Part shown: positions 8,000 through 15,698 of the stretch, piece by piece
Numbering within the stretch: position 1 is the stretch's first letter
How the letters are laid out: every line of letters begins with the position of its first letter
Origin: an uncultured Pseudomonadota bacterium
GTDB lineage: Bacteria; Myxococcota_A; UBA796; CAJQPC01
Direction: 5' to 3'
NCBI GenBank assembly: GCA_913060515.1
Contig: CAJXRZ010000032.1
Span: forward strand, 1-64,000
Length of the DNA: 64,000 nucleotides
Position numbers and translations under genes: made by a program
The notes under the pieces: generated by a model
Seen by the model: the letters and a program-made list of their open reading frames with translations, nothing else
What the model was told of the DNA's origin: nothing
Database searches by the model: none

Positions 8000-9561
8000 T
8001 CGGCCTGCTCCAAGTCCGAGACTGGTCCGCTACGGACTGGTTTCTTGGGTTCGGCCAGCCTGTAGTTGTGGAAGTCGACCTCGAAGTACGTCGTCGGCTT
8101 CTTCTTCCCGCCCACCCGATCGGCGTGCGGGGACTTTTCGCTGTTCCAGAATCCCAGGGGGTCCTGCCAGTCGACTTCCCAGTTCCGGGTAGAGCCACTT
8201 AGCCACACGCCGCTGGCTTTGTGTATGGCACGCAAGGTGGCCAGAAGCGCCCCATCCAGACTCGGACTGGTGTGTGCCAGCTTTGCTTGGATTGTGGTGT
8301 GTTCCAGCTTGATATGGGCTTGTACTCGGGAGAGCACGGTGCTCTGGCCGATGTGGCCATGGAGTCGCACACGCAGCCTGGTGCGGTCGTAGGACCCGCC
8401 GTCATGCTTGCCTTGGCTTACAAGATAGGTCAGTGCATCCTGAAGGTCTAGGTCAGGGGCTAACTGCCAGCTCCAGATCACCAGCACCTTTGGATTCCGT
8501 CTGCCCTGAGCCAGCCAGCTGACACCTGTGGGCGGCCCCAACGCATCCCAAACGGCCTGTGTATGTGCCGCTGGGCTGTGCCCGTGGGCCGTGCAAAGGG
8601 CTGCTGGATCGGGGATGGGCACGCTGGGAACGGTGCGCTCGCCGTAAATCGAGGTCTGCCAACACCGTGCCCGTAAGGGCTCGACCATGGTCTGGGGAAT
8701 GGTCTCGTAGACCTGCAGGCGAGTCTCGATAGTCGGCGTGCCAAACATGGACTGCCCGAAGCTTGAGAGGAGTTTGGGGGCTTCGCTTGGCGGGATCGAC
8801 CGCTTTCCGTTCCAGATCAGGCGGCTCAAAGTCAGCTTGGGCAGCACCTTGGCTTGCGGCAGCGAAGTCTTGGGCGCTTTGAAGCTGGGGACTATTGCCC
8901 CTGAGCCCACCCATTGCCCGTCTTTGGCGTTGAGCTTGCCCAGAGTTGATGCGCAATGCTCGTAGAGCCAAGACACTTGCTCGCCGGTGCGAACCCTTAG
9001 CTCTGCTTTGCTGCTTGCCCGGCTGATGCGCACGGACCGGCCGCTGACGAATCCGCGGGGTCCAAAGTCGGCGCCAAAACCAAAGCTGAGCTCCGCTCTC
9101 GGCTGACGGGACTCCGCCAACACCCCCGTGTTCCACTTGGCAAAGGCAGGCAACAGGGCATCTGGGCTGTCCGCCGTGAAGCCGAGAAACAAGGAAACGC
9201 CGCCGAGGAGCTCGATCCAGTCTCCCAGATAGGCGCCGTAGCTCACACAGATCGGGGGGCCAAACTTCGCCACAAGGGCTTGCAGGTCTTCGCCAACCTC
9301 AAAGTCTTCCAAGTGCTCCAGAAAGTCTGGTGCTACCGGACGCACTTTGTCTCCGACTTGGCCATAGCCATAGAGCTCGCTCCAGCCGTGCTCTGCAGGG
9401 TCAGCGAAGACTGTGCGCAGGACCTGGAGGCTGGTCTGCTGGCCTACCAAGAGCAGGGGCTTGCGCCACTCCACACGCGCAGCCGCCTGACACAGAGCCT
9501 CGATGCGTGCCCAGGCCTTTAGGGCATCCTTGCCCAGGCTCTTCTCAGTCTTGAACTCCAA
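7996..9561 (-). CDS. Hypothetical protein, 521 residues, no recognised family
   Basis: The predicted start is TTG at 9561, directly after the TAA of the upstream HIT gene and with GAGG 5 bases upstream, so the two genes are probably cotranscribed. The protein has no signal peptide and no membrane helix, so it should be cytoplasmic. It is rich in Trp, Leu and Gly. I can name no catalytic motif. The stretch PICVSYGAYLGDWIELLGG faintly recalls some immunity-type proteins but I would not assign it. The gene looks less GC-biased in third positions than its neighbours. Whether it is a recent arrival cannot be judged by eye. Confidence 0.75.
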   Translation of the reverse strand: MEFKTEKSLGKDALKAWARIEALCQAAARVEWRKPLLLVGQQTSLQVLRTVFADPAEHGWSELYGYGQVGDKVRPVAPDFLEHLEDFEVGEDLQALVAKFGPPICVSYGAYLGDWIELLGGVSLFLGFTADSPDALLPAFAKWNTGVLAESRQPRAELSFGFGADFGPRGFVSGRSVRISRASSKAELRVRTGEQVSWLYEHCASTLGKLNAKDGQWVGSGAIVPSFKAPKTSLPQAKVLPKLTLSRLIWNGKRSIPPSEAPKLLSSFGQSMFGTPTIETRLQVYETIPQTMVEPLRARCWQTSIYGERTVPSVPIPDPAALCTAHGHSPAAHTQAVWDALGPPTGVSWLAQGRRNPKVLVIWSWQLAPDLDLQDALTYLVSQGKHDGGSYDRTRLRVRLHGHIGQSTVLSRVQAHIKLEHTTIQAKLAHTSPSLDGALLATLRAIHKASGVWLSGSTRNWEVDWQDPLGFWNSEKSPHADRVGGKKKPTTYFEVDFHNYRLAEPKKPVRSGPVSDLEQAD

Positions 9562-10005
9562 TTAGTCCTCGATGGCCTCGTCGATGGTGCGCTCCAAGAC
9601 CGGTGGCGCGCTGGGACGGGGCGCGTCCTCGAAGCGCTTGGCCAGCGTCGCGATCTCTTCCATCGACATGCCGCAGGGCGTCGGCAGGGGGAACTGACCG
9701 GGGTTGTCGGTGGGCACCAGGTGAACGTGCACATGGGGCACCTCCCAGCCCATGACCGTCACGATCACGCGCTCGCAGCCCATGCGGGCCTGGAGCTTGG
9801 CCTCTACCCGGCGCACGGCTCCCCAGAGGCGCTCGTACTCCACAGGGCTCATGTCGAAGAGGTAGTCCACCTCTCGCTTGGGCACGACCAGGGTGTGGCC
9901 AGGAGCCACCGGCCGGATGTCGAGAAAGGCGATGTGGTGTTCGTCCTCCCAGATCTTGTGGGCGGGGATCTCACCGGCGATGATCTTTGAGAAGATGCTG
10001 GGCAT
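9562..10005 (-). CDS. HIT-family nucleotide hydrolase (histidine triad)
   Basis: A protein of 147 residues with the diagnostic histidine triad VPHVHVHLVP and the N-terminal pattern IFSKIIAGEIPAHKIWEDE typical of Hint-like nucleoside phosphoramidases. The ATG at 10005 has GGAAGG 4 bases upstream; the in-frame TTG 12 bases earlier is less likely. The C-terminal tail after the triad is Pro-rich and longer than in the minimal HIT fold. The gene is directly followed by the orphan 521-residue gene with no intergenic space. It probably hydrolyses AMP- or GMP-linked substrates in the cytoplasm. Confidence 0.93.
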   Translation of the reverse strand: MPSIFSKIIAGEIPAHKIWEDEHHIAFLDIRPVAPGHTLVVPKREVDYLFDMSPVEYERLWGAVRRVEAKLQARMGCERVIVTVMGWEVPHVHVHLVPTDNPGQFPLPTPCGMSMEEIATLAKRFEDAPRPSAPPVLERTIDEAIED

Positions 10006-10030
10006 GGGGCCTTCCAAGCGGGCCCCGATC

Positions 10031-11068
10031 TTAGCCCATGCTCATCCACTGGGTGCGCGCCACAAAGGCGTTGTAGGCGGCGCGGCGGCGCTCTTCCTCC
10101 TCCCAGCGGGCCAAGGTCTCCTTCTGGCGCTTGCGCAGGCCCCAGGCCCCGAAGAGGGCCAGGGGAATCACCAGGACAAAGAAGGAGCCTTCGGCGAAGA
10201 AGGCGGCCAGCCACAGGCCGCTGTCCTTGAGGCGGCTCTGCCACGCCTCTTCCAGCTCCGCGGAGGTGACGCCGGTGGCGGTGTAGAGGCTGGCGTTCAT
10301 GCTCTCGCCGCGGGACATCTGCTGAACCAAGACGCCCAGAGACTCCTCGCCGTGCTCGCTGGCCAACCAGTTGATCAGGTCGGCGGACTGGGCGTAGGCC
10401 AGGTCCGCGCGCTGGGGGTTGCGCGGGAAGCCGTAGGAGAGCTGCTCCAGGCTCATCAGGCCGCCGCCGATCATGCCGCGGGAGATGCGCTTGGGCAGGT
10501 CCGGGGTGACCTCGCCAGCGTAGTACTGCGCCATGCCTTCCTGAAGCCAAGTCGGTACAGGCCGACGGCCGAAGGCTTGGCCCAGCAGGACGTGGACCAC
10601 TTCGTGCTCCAGCACCTGCTCCAAGTCCTTGGAGTTGCCCGAGCGTGCTCTGGGGGCCTTGAGGTAAATCAGGGAGCGCTGGGGCCAGGCGGTGCCGTCG
10701 GCCCAGTCGTGGGTGCGTCCGGGCTGCAGGTCCTCAAAATCCCCCTGATCATGGGCCAGCACGATGTTCATGCTGCGGCCGGTTCCGACGCCCAAGCGCT
10801 CAGCGAGCTCTGGGATCACCTGGGCGGCGTGCTCTGAGAGCTGCTTGGCCGTCTGGCGATCGATTGGACGTGCGTGAACGGTGGCGTACAGACCAGGGTC
10901 CGGCACATAGGTGTTCGGAAGCTCCGGCATGGGCTCCAGGGACACAGAGACATCCACCACGGCAGCCGCTTCCCAAGCCTGAGCCTGGGCAGGAGCCGAG
11001 AAGAACGTGGTGATGAGAAGCAACAAGGCGGTGAGCATAGACTGGATCTTGGTTCCCGTTGCCAACAT
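10031..11068 (-). CDS. Secreted zinc peptidase, peptidase-MA-like, with C-terminal membrane helix
   Basis: The sequence VLEHEVVHVLLG contains the HExxH zinc motif, followed by a downstream WLQEGMAQYYAGE glutamate region as in the peptidase MA (PF13485) group of gluzincins. The N-terminus is a signal peptide ending in SAPAQAQA. I chose the ATG at 11068 because it supplies a Lys before the hydrophobic core; the ATG at 11038 gives a shorter signal in the style of other genes here and is nearly as likely. Near the C-terminus a hydrophobic helix (LWLAAFFAEGSFFVLVIPLA) is followed by basic residues, so the catalytic domain is probably tethered to the inner membrane and faces the periplasm. Substrate unknown. 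Confidence 0.85.
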   Translation of the reverse strand: MLATGTKIQSMLTALLLLITTFFSAPAQAQAWEAAAVVDVSVSLEPMPELPNTYVPDPGLYATVHARPIDRQTAKQLSEHAAQVIPELAERLGVGTGRSMNIVLAHDQGDFEDLQPGRTHDWADGTAWPQRSLIYLKAPRARSGNSKDLEQVLEHEVVHVLLGQAFGRRPVPTWLQEGMAQYYAGEVTPDLPKRISRGMIGGGLMSLEQLSYGFPRNPQRADLAYAQSADLINWLASEHGEESLGVLVQQMSRGESMNASLYTATGVTSAELEEAWQSRLKDSGLWLAAFFAEGSFFVLVIPLALFGAWGLRKRQKETLARWEEEERRRAAYNAFVARTQWMSMG

Positions 11069-11147
11069 CGGCAAGGGGGGTGTTGCAAAATCTGCAATTC
11101 TTCCGAAAATCAGGTCCCTGAAGGCTCTGATCGGATCGTGGGCAGGA

Positions 11148-12272
11148 CTACTGTCGCCTACGAGAGAGCAGCCCTGCTGCCAGAAGTGCAGCAAGGAGCC
11201 CGCCGACGCTGCCGCCTCCGCAGCCTCCGCAGCCCTCGCCACCGCCATCGCTGTTGCCCGATCCGGTGTCCCCGGTCTCCCAGCCGCTGTCCAGGTTGCC
11301 CGCGCCGCTCAAATCCAGGGTCAGCAGGGCCAGGTTGGGCTTGAGGTTGGCATCCCAGCTCACGACGGCGCGGTCGCCGTCTCGCATCAGAGAGGGGCGC
11401 ATGCCGGCATCGCCGCTCTGGTAGTCGGAGATGCGGGTCTGCTCCAGCAAGGTCAAATCGGCGTCCAAGACGCTCAGGTAGACGTTGCCGGTGTCGGCGT
11501 TGAAGTTCTGGCCTTGGCCGCGTCCCATGTGGGCCAGCAGGTAGTAGTCCCCCGCCTTGAGCAGGCCCTGGGTCCAGTAGGGCTGGCCACCGTCAGGGCT
11601 CAGGGTCACGCTGCCCTGCTCGCCGATGTAGGCCAGATCCTTGTCGTATCGCTTCACCTGGAGGGGATCTTGCTGGTAGCCCTGGGTGCCAAAGAGCCAC
11701 ATCTCATCGCCCATCTGCAGGGCCGCGCCGCCGGTGACCTGGGGGGTGTTCTCCAGGGTCGTGGGTCCGCTGACATTGCCTTGGGCGTCAAAGCCGAACC
11801 AGCGCCCCTTCTGGCCGCCCTGGCCACCGTTCTCCCGGAAGACCACGCCCTGGAATTCTGGGCTGCAGATCACCGTCATGTCGTTGTGCTCGGCGCCCTG
11901 CACCCCGGCCTCGAGCACCGCATCGGCGATCAGGTTCCACTCGGCGTCGTAGCGGTAGGCGTGGGCCGAGTCGTTGAAGTCCTGCTGGGTGTAGCTGCCC
12001 ACGTGCAGGTAGTCGCCGTTGGGGCACTGCACGATGCCGTGGTCCTGCAGCTCCTGCCGGTCGGTGAGGCGAATCAGATCATCCTCTTTGAACTCAAAGC
12101 TCTCGTCCACTGCGGCGACGATGCCGCCGCCTGCGCCCAGGAAGAACCACCACTGACCGCCGGAGTCCACGAAGGTGCGCGCCCACGTTCCCGCGCGCTT
12201 GTCGAGGATGATCGGCGCATCTACCTGGGTGACGACTGCGGCTTGGGCGGGGGAGAACATCAACAGCAGCAC
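11148..12272 (-). CDS. Secreted protein with MYXO-CTERM-like sorting tail
   Basis: The GTG at 12272 has GGAG 7 bases upstream and gives a short signal peptide (MLLLMFSPAQA). The 300-residue body is made of repeated beta-strand segments with Trp and Gly, reminiscent of a propeller, though I cannot assign a family. The last 30 residues are the notable part: EGCGGCGGG, a hydrophobic stretch of about 16 residues and the terminal SRRRQ. This is the layout of MYXO-CTERM tails, which myxobacterial myxosortases are thought to cleave for surface anchoring. A Ser/Gly/Asp-rich linker precedes the tail. A second protein at 36356-38947 ends the same way. Confidence 0.8.
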   Translation of the reverse strand: MLLLMFSPAQAAVVTQVDAPIILDKRAGTWARTFVDSGGQWWFFLGAGGGIVAAVDESFEFKEDDLIRLTDRQELQDHGIVQCPNGDYLHVGSYTQQDFNDSAHAYRYDAEWNLIADAVLEAGVQGAEHNDMTVICSPEFQGVVFRENGGQGGQKGRWFGFDAQGNVSGPTTLENTPQVTGGAALQMGDEMWLFGTQGYQQDPLQVKRYDKDLAYIGEQGSVTLSPDGGQPYWTQGLLKAGDYYLLAHMGRGQGQNFNADTGNVYLSVLDADLTLLEQTRISDYQSGDAGMRPSLMRDGDRAVVSWDANLKPNLALLTLDLSGAGNLDSGWETGDTGSGNSDGGGEGCGGCGGGSVGGLLAALLAAGLLSRRRQ

Positions 12273-12393
12273 AGGGGCTCCGAGTTTCGGGTCGTCGACT
12301 TGGGGTGTCAGGGATGCAGACAGTCTTGCATCGATGCGGGCGGGGCTTCGCTTTGCCTTGGGTAGAAAGGGGGGAAGCCCCTATGATCTCTCT

Positions 12394-13371
12394 ATGAATG
12401 TATTGAATACCCAACGTCTAATCTTGCATCCTCTGGGCCCCCAGGACGTGGAGCTGATCCGCGCCCACTGGGAAGTCCCAGCTGTGCGACGCTGGATGTG
12501 GGCCAATGAGTCGCCCAGCACCGAGCAGGTCCAAGAGATCCTGGCGGCCTCTGCGGCCAGCTTCCAGGCGCACGGGTGGGGTCTCTGGGTCATGCAGTAC
12601 GAGGGCTTTGTGCTGGGGGTGTGTGGTCTGCGGCAGGTGGCGGATCATGAGCACATCGAGCTGATCTGCTCTGTTCAAGAGGCCTGGTGGGGCCAGGGCT
12701 TGGCCCACGAGGCCTCCATCGCGGTCCTGCGTGACGGCTTCGGCAAAGGGCTGGAGCACATCGTCGTTGGGATGACGGACCCCGACCATCACGAAGGCCG
12801 GGCTTTTGTCACCCGCCTGGGCTTTGGAGGGGCTCTGGAGCTGGCCTTCCCGTTGGCCATCGTCGAGTACTGGGGGCTGACGGCCCACACCTTCGCGGAT
12901 CAGAATCCGGTGGCCTGGCGCTGCAAGACCTTCCAGGAGCTCTCTGTGCCGGAGCTCTACGAGATCCTGGCTCTGCGCGCCGAGGTCTTTGTGGTCGAGC
13001 AGGACTGCGCCTACCAGGACATCGATGGAAAGGACGCCCTGGCCATGCACTTGATGGGTTGGGGGCCTGGGCAGGAGCTCCAGGCCTACCTGCGCAGCTT
13101 CCCGCCGGAGTCTTTGCGGCAGGAGATCGTCATTGGGCGCGTGGTGACCTCGCAGCCGGCCAGAGGGCAAGGGCTGGGCCGCAAGGTGATGCGGGAGGGC
13201 ATGCACCGAGCGTGGCGTCAGTGGGGCGATCACCCCATCCACGTCTCGGCCCAAGCGCACCTGCAGGACTGGTACAACAGCCTGGGCTTCGTCGTCTGTG
13301 GCCCCGGCTACCCGGAGGACGGGATTCCCCACCTTCCGATGCGCTGTGCCGGCAAGAGCGCCTTAGACTGA
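12394..13371 (+). CDS. Fusion of two GNAT acetyltransferase domains (RimJ-like plus ElaA-like)
   Basis: Residues 1 to about 165 form a RimJ/RimL-type GNAT domain (LNTQRLILHPLGPQDVELI, then LICSVQEAWWGQGLAHEAS). Residues about 175-325 match the ElaA family: LYEILALRAEVFVVEQDCAY followed by QDIDGKDALAMHL, IGRVVTSQPARGQGLG, and AQAHLQDWYNSLGFV with EDGIPHLPM. Both domains keep an acetyl-CoA loop (QGLG in each). ElaA is usually a free-standing protein of about 150 residues, so the fusion is unusual. The ATG at 12394 lacks a strong ribosome binding site. Targets are unknown; small molecules or protein N-termini are possible. Confidence 0.88.
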   Translation: MNVLNTQRLILHPLGPQDVELIRAHWEVPAVRRWMWANESPSTEQVQEILAASAASFQAHGWGLWVMQYEGFVLGVCGLRQVADHEHIELICSVQEAWWGQGLAHEASIAVLRDGFGKGLEHIVVGMTDPDHHEGRAFVTRLGFGGALELAFPLAIVEYWGLTAHTFADQNPVAWRCKTFQELSVPELYEILALRAEVFVVEQDCAYQDIDGKDALAMHLMGWGPGQELQAYLRSFPPESLRQEIVIGRVVTSQPARGQGLGRKVMREGMHRAWRQWGDHPIHVSAQAHLQDWYNSLGFVVCGPGYPEDGIPHLPMRCAGKSALD

Positions 13372-13402
13372 GGGCACAGGCCCAGCTGGCCAACTCGCCC
13401 GC

Positions 13403-14224
13403 CTACTCCAGGCAGCTTTCCGGCAGCACGTAGTCGTCCACACCGCCGCTCTGAATCGTCAGGTGTACGACCTCGTCCCCGCCGCCTTGAAAGCGGGTGC
13501 GGCCCAGCAGGGTGTGGCCGCCAGAGCCATCGCTGATCCAGGCCTGAACCGTGGAGCTGCCTGCGCGCGCGTTCATGATGTAGAAGCGCCCGCTGCGGTC
13601 GGTGGACTCCGCGCTGGGGCTGGGAAAGGCCTCGCGGTCGTAGAAGGGCGCGCCCCCCTCGACCATGTGGATCTGCACACCGGAGATGCCCCTGCCGGCG
13701 CAGTCCACGACGGTGCCGTAGATCGTGGCCGCATCGCCCTTGATGGCTTGGCCGACTTGGCCGTAGTTGTTGGCATTGGTGCTCGAGGCGACCACCTCAA
13801 CCCGCAGCTCACCCAGGGCGGGGACCGCGTCGGGGTAGCGGTTGACGAAGCCCGCCTCGTCGCTGACGGTGAGCTCGACCGGAGAGCAGGTGGCCAGAGT
13901 GGCGCTTCCATCGCCGCTGCTCAGGGCCAGATTGCTGCCGTTGAGGGTCGCGCTGCTGCCGACGGGCTCGCCGCTGCGGAAGTCGCGGAACTTGATCGTG
14001 GTGGCGGTCTCCGCGGTGCTGTTGGGGCAGGCCGGCAGCCAGGCATCCAAGCAGGAGATGTCGCCGGAGGGATCATCGCTGACGGTCAAGTCTTCGGGAG
14101 CGGTCGCTGTGACCACCTCGGACTCGCAGGCGGCGGTGCTGGCGGTCTCGGAGTCCACCACCTCATCTTTGGTGCAGGCGCTGAGCGCGAACAAGGCCAG
14201 AGTTGCCAGAGTCAGCTTCCGCAT
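13403..14224 (-). CDS. Lipoprotein with repeated beta-sandwich / carboxypeptidase-regulatory-like domain
   Basis: GGAG lies 6 bases before the ATG at 14224. The signal MRKLTLATLALFALSAC is of ordinary lipoprotein form with Arg and Lys. After it come Asp/Glu/Thr-rich residues and paired Cys that may form disulfides (CLDAWLPACP, later VDCAGRG). A segment IYGTVVDCAGRGISGVQIHM to TDRSGRFYIMNARAGS looks like a transthyretin-like or carboxypeptidase-regulatory fold. The start lies 13 bases inside the preceding small lipoprotein gene, so the pair is translationally coupled. Function unknown. Confidence 0.82.
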   Translation of the reverse strand: MRKLTLATLALFALSACTKDEVVDSETASTAACESEVVTATAPEDLTVSDDPSGDISCLDAWLPACPNSTAETATTIKFRDFRSGEPVGSSATLNGSNLALSSGDGSATLATCSPVELTVSDEAGFVNRYPDAVPALGELRVEVVASSTNANNYGQVGQAIKGDAATIYGTVVDCAGRGISGVQIHMVEGGAPFYDREAFPSPSAESTDRSGRFYIMNARAGSSTVQAWISDGSGGHTLLGRTRFQGGGDEVVHLTIQSGGVDDYVLPESCLE

Positions 14225-14505
14225 TCCAGGCTCCAGTCGGGGTTGTCCGGGTAGAGCACCGGGGTGTCCGGCAAGCGGCACTGCGCGGTGTAGTCCTTGA
14301 CCCATTCCCTGGTGTCCGAGCGGCTGATGGGGCTGGGCTCGCCTTGGCAGGACGCCCAGGCATCGCTGTTCTCGTAGCGCACCTCCCACTGGTTCACGCA
14401 GTTGGCCACGTCGCCTTCCTGGGAGCACTGACAGTGGGCTTCCGCCAGGTCAGTCCAGTAGTTGTCGACGGTGTAGGTGCAGGCGGCGAGTAGGATCAGG
14501 ATCAT
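14212..14505 (-). CDS. Small Cys-rich lipoprotein, 97 residues
   Basis: The signal MILILLAAC has no basic residue. The mature part contains five further Cys (HCQCS, NCVN, SCQG, QCRL, ECGS region) that could form disulfides in the periplasm. The ATG at 14505 overlaps the TGA of the upstream hydroxy-acid oxidase gene as ATGA, and the 3' end overlaps the next lipoprotein start by 13 bases. This places it in the middle of a three-gene coupled operon. I recognise no family. Confidence 0.8.
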   Translation of the reverse strand: MILILLAACTYTVDNYWTDLAEAHCQCSQEGDVANCVNQWEVRYENSDAWASCQGEPSPISRSDTREWVKDYTAQCRLPDTPVLYPDNPDWSLECGS

Positions 14506-15620
14506 GGCCGCACGGTATCTCCGCCGTGCGCCCCTCGCCACGGCCCAGCCAGCAGATCGGCAGGGATGTCCGCCAGCGAGGTCACCCCAGCCAAGGCCAT
14601 GGCCTCGTCCAGCTCGTTCCGCAGCAGGCTCAAGGCAAAGCTCACCCCGCTGCCGCCGGCCCACGCCAGACCGTGCAGGACCGGGCGTCCAAGCCAGACC
14701 GCCTTGGCCCCCAGGGCCATGGCCTTGAGTACATCGCCGCCGCGGCGAATGCCGCCGTCGACGTGCAGCTCGATGCTGCCGCCGGTGGCCTGTTGGATCT
14801 CATCCAGAGCCCGGGCCGTCGAGATGGCGCTGTCCAGCTGGCGGCCCCCGTGGTTGCTCACCACCACGCCAGCCACCCTGTGCTCAGCGGCGATGCGGGC
14901 ATCCTCAGCGTGCAGCACGCCTTTGAGGAGAATGGGCAGATCCGTGATCCCGCGCAGCCAGGCGATGTCCTTCCAGCCCAGGTTGGGCTCGATCAAGCTG
15001 GCCACGTAGGCGCCCAAGCCAGACTCCTTGGCGATGGGCGGCAGCGCTTCACCCGCTGTGCCGCTCAGGTTGGCGCAGATCAGGCCCTCCGGCAGGTGGA
15101 AACCCCTTCGAATGTCGCCCTCGCGTGTGCCCAGGATGGGGCAGTCCACGGTCAGAACCAGGGCCTTTGCACCAGCCGCTTCTGCACGTTGAATCAAGGC
15201 TTTACTCGCACCCCGGTCCCGATACACGTAGAGCTGGAACCAGGTGGGCTCGCGGCTGGCGGCGCACACCTCTTCGATGGAGCGGTTGCTCAGGGTCGAG
15301 CACACCATCGGCACCCCGCTCATGCCGGCCGCGCGCGCCGTGGCGACCTCGCCGTCGGGATGGGCCATGCCTTGAAAAGCCATCGGCGCCACCACCAGAG
15401 GCCAGGGCTGCGGGCGACCCAGCACCCGGGTCATCAGGCTTCTTCTCTCCACTTCCATCAGCATGCGGGGACGGAAACGCAGGGACTGCCATGCCGCAGG
15501 ATTCTCTCCCAGGGTCACCTGATCCCGGGCGCCATCGGCGTAGTAGCCCCAAGCCATCTCGGGCAGAGACTCCCGAGCGAGGTCAGCGAGATCGGCGAGG
15601 TTCAGTGGGGTGTCGTTCAT
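14502..15620 (-). CDS. FMN-dependent alpha-hydroxy-acid oxidase / dehydrogenase
   Basis: A TIM-barrel protein of 372 residues. The catalytic His-Arg pair lies in VVSNHGGRQLDSA, the phosphate-binding FMN loop is HVDGGIRRGGDVLKAMALGA followed by WLGRP, and an early FMN contact is VVAPMAFQGMAHPDGE. These mark the lactate / glycolate / mandelate oxidase family, oxidising an L-2-hydroxy acid to the 2-keto acid and passing electrons to oxygen or a quinone. There is no cytochrome b2 domain. The ATG at 15620 is preferred over an upstream GTG. The gene overlaps two lipoprotein genes downstream, an unusual pairing. Exact substrate cannot be told. Confidence 0.92.
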   Translation of the reverse strand: MNDTPLNLADLADLARESLPEMAWGYYADGARDQVTLGENPAAWQSLRFRPRMLMEVERRSLMTRVLGRPQPWPLVVAPMAFQGMAHPDGEVATARAAGMSGVPMVCSTLSNRSIEEVCAASREPTWFQLYVYRDRGASKALIQRAEAAGAKALVLTVDCPILGTREGDIRRGFHLPEGLICANLSGTAGEALPPIAKESGLGAYVASLIEPNLGWKDIAWLRGITDLPILLKGVLHAEDARIAAEHRVAGVVVSNHGGRQLDSAISTARALDEIQQATGGSIELHVDGGIRRGGDVLKAMALGAKAVWLGRPVLHGLAWAGGSGVSFALSLLRNELDEAMALAGVTSLADIPADLLAGPWRGAHGGDTVRP

Positions 15621-15698
15621 GGCCGAGAGGATACCGCCTTGGCCCACCCAGGCGTCTTTCCTCAGGGCTCAAGCCCACAGCCTTCTGAACCGCGGCCC

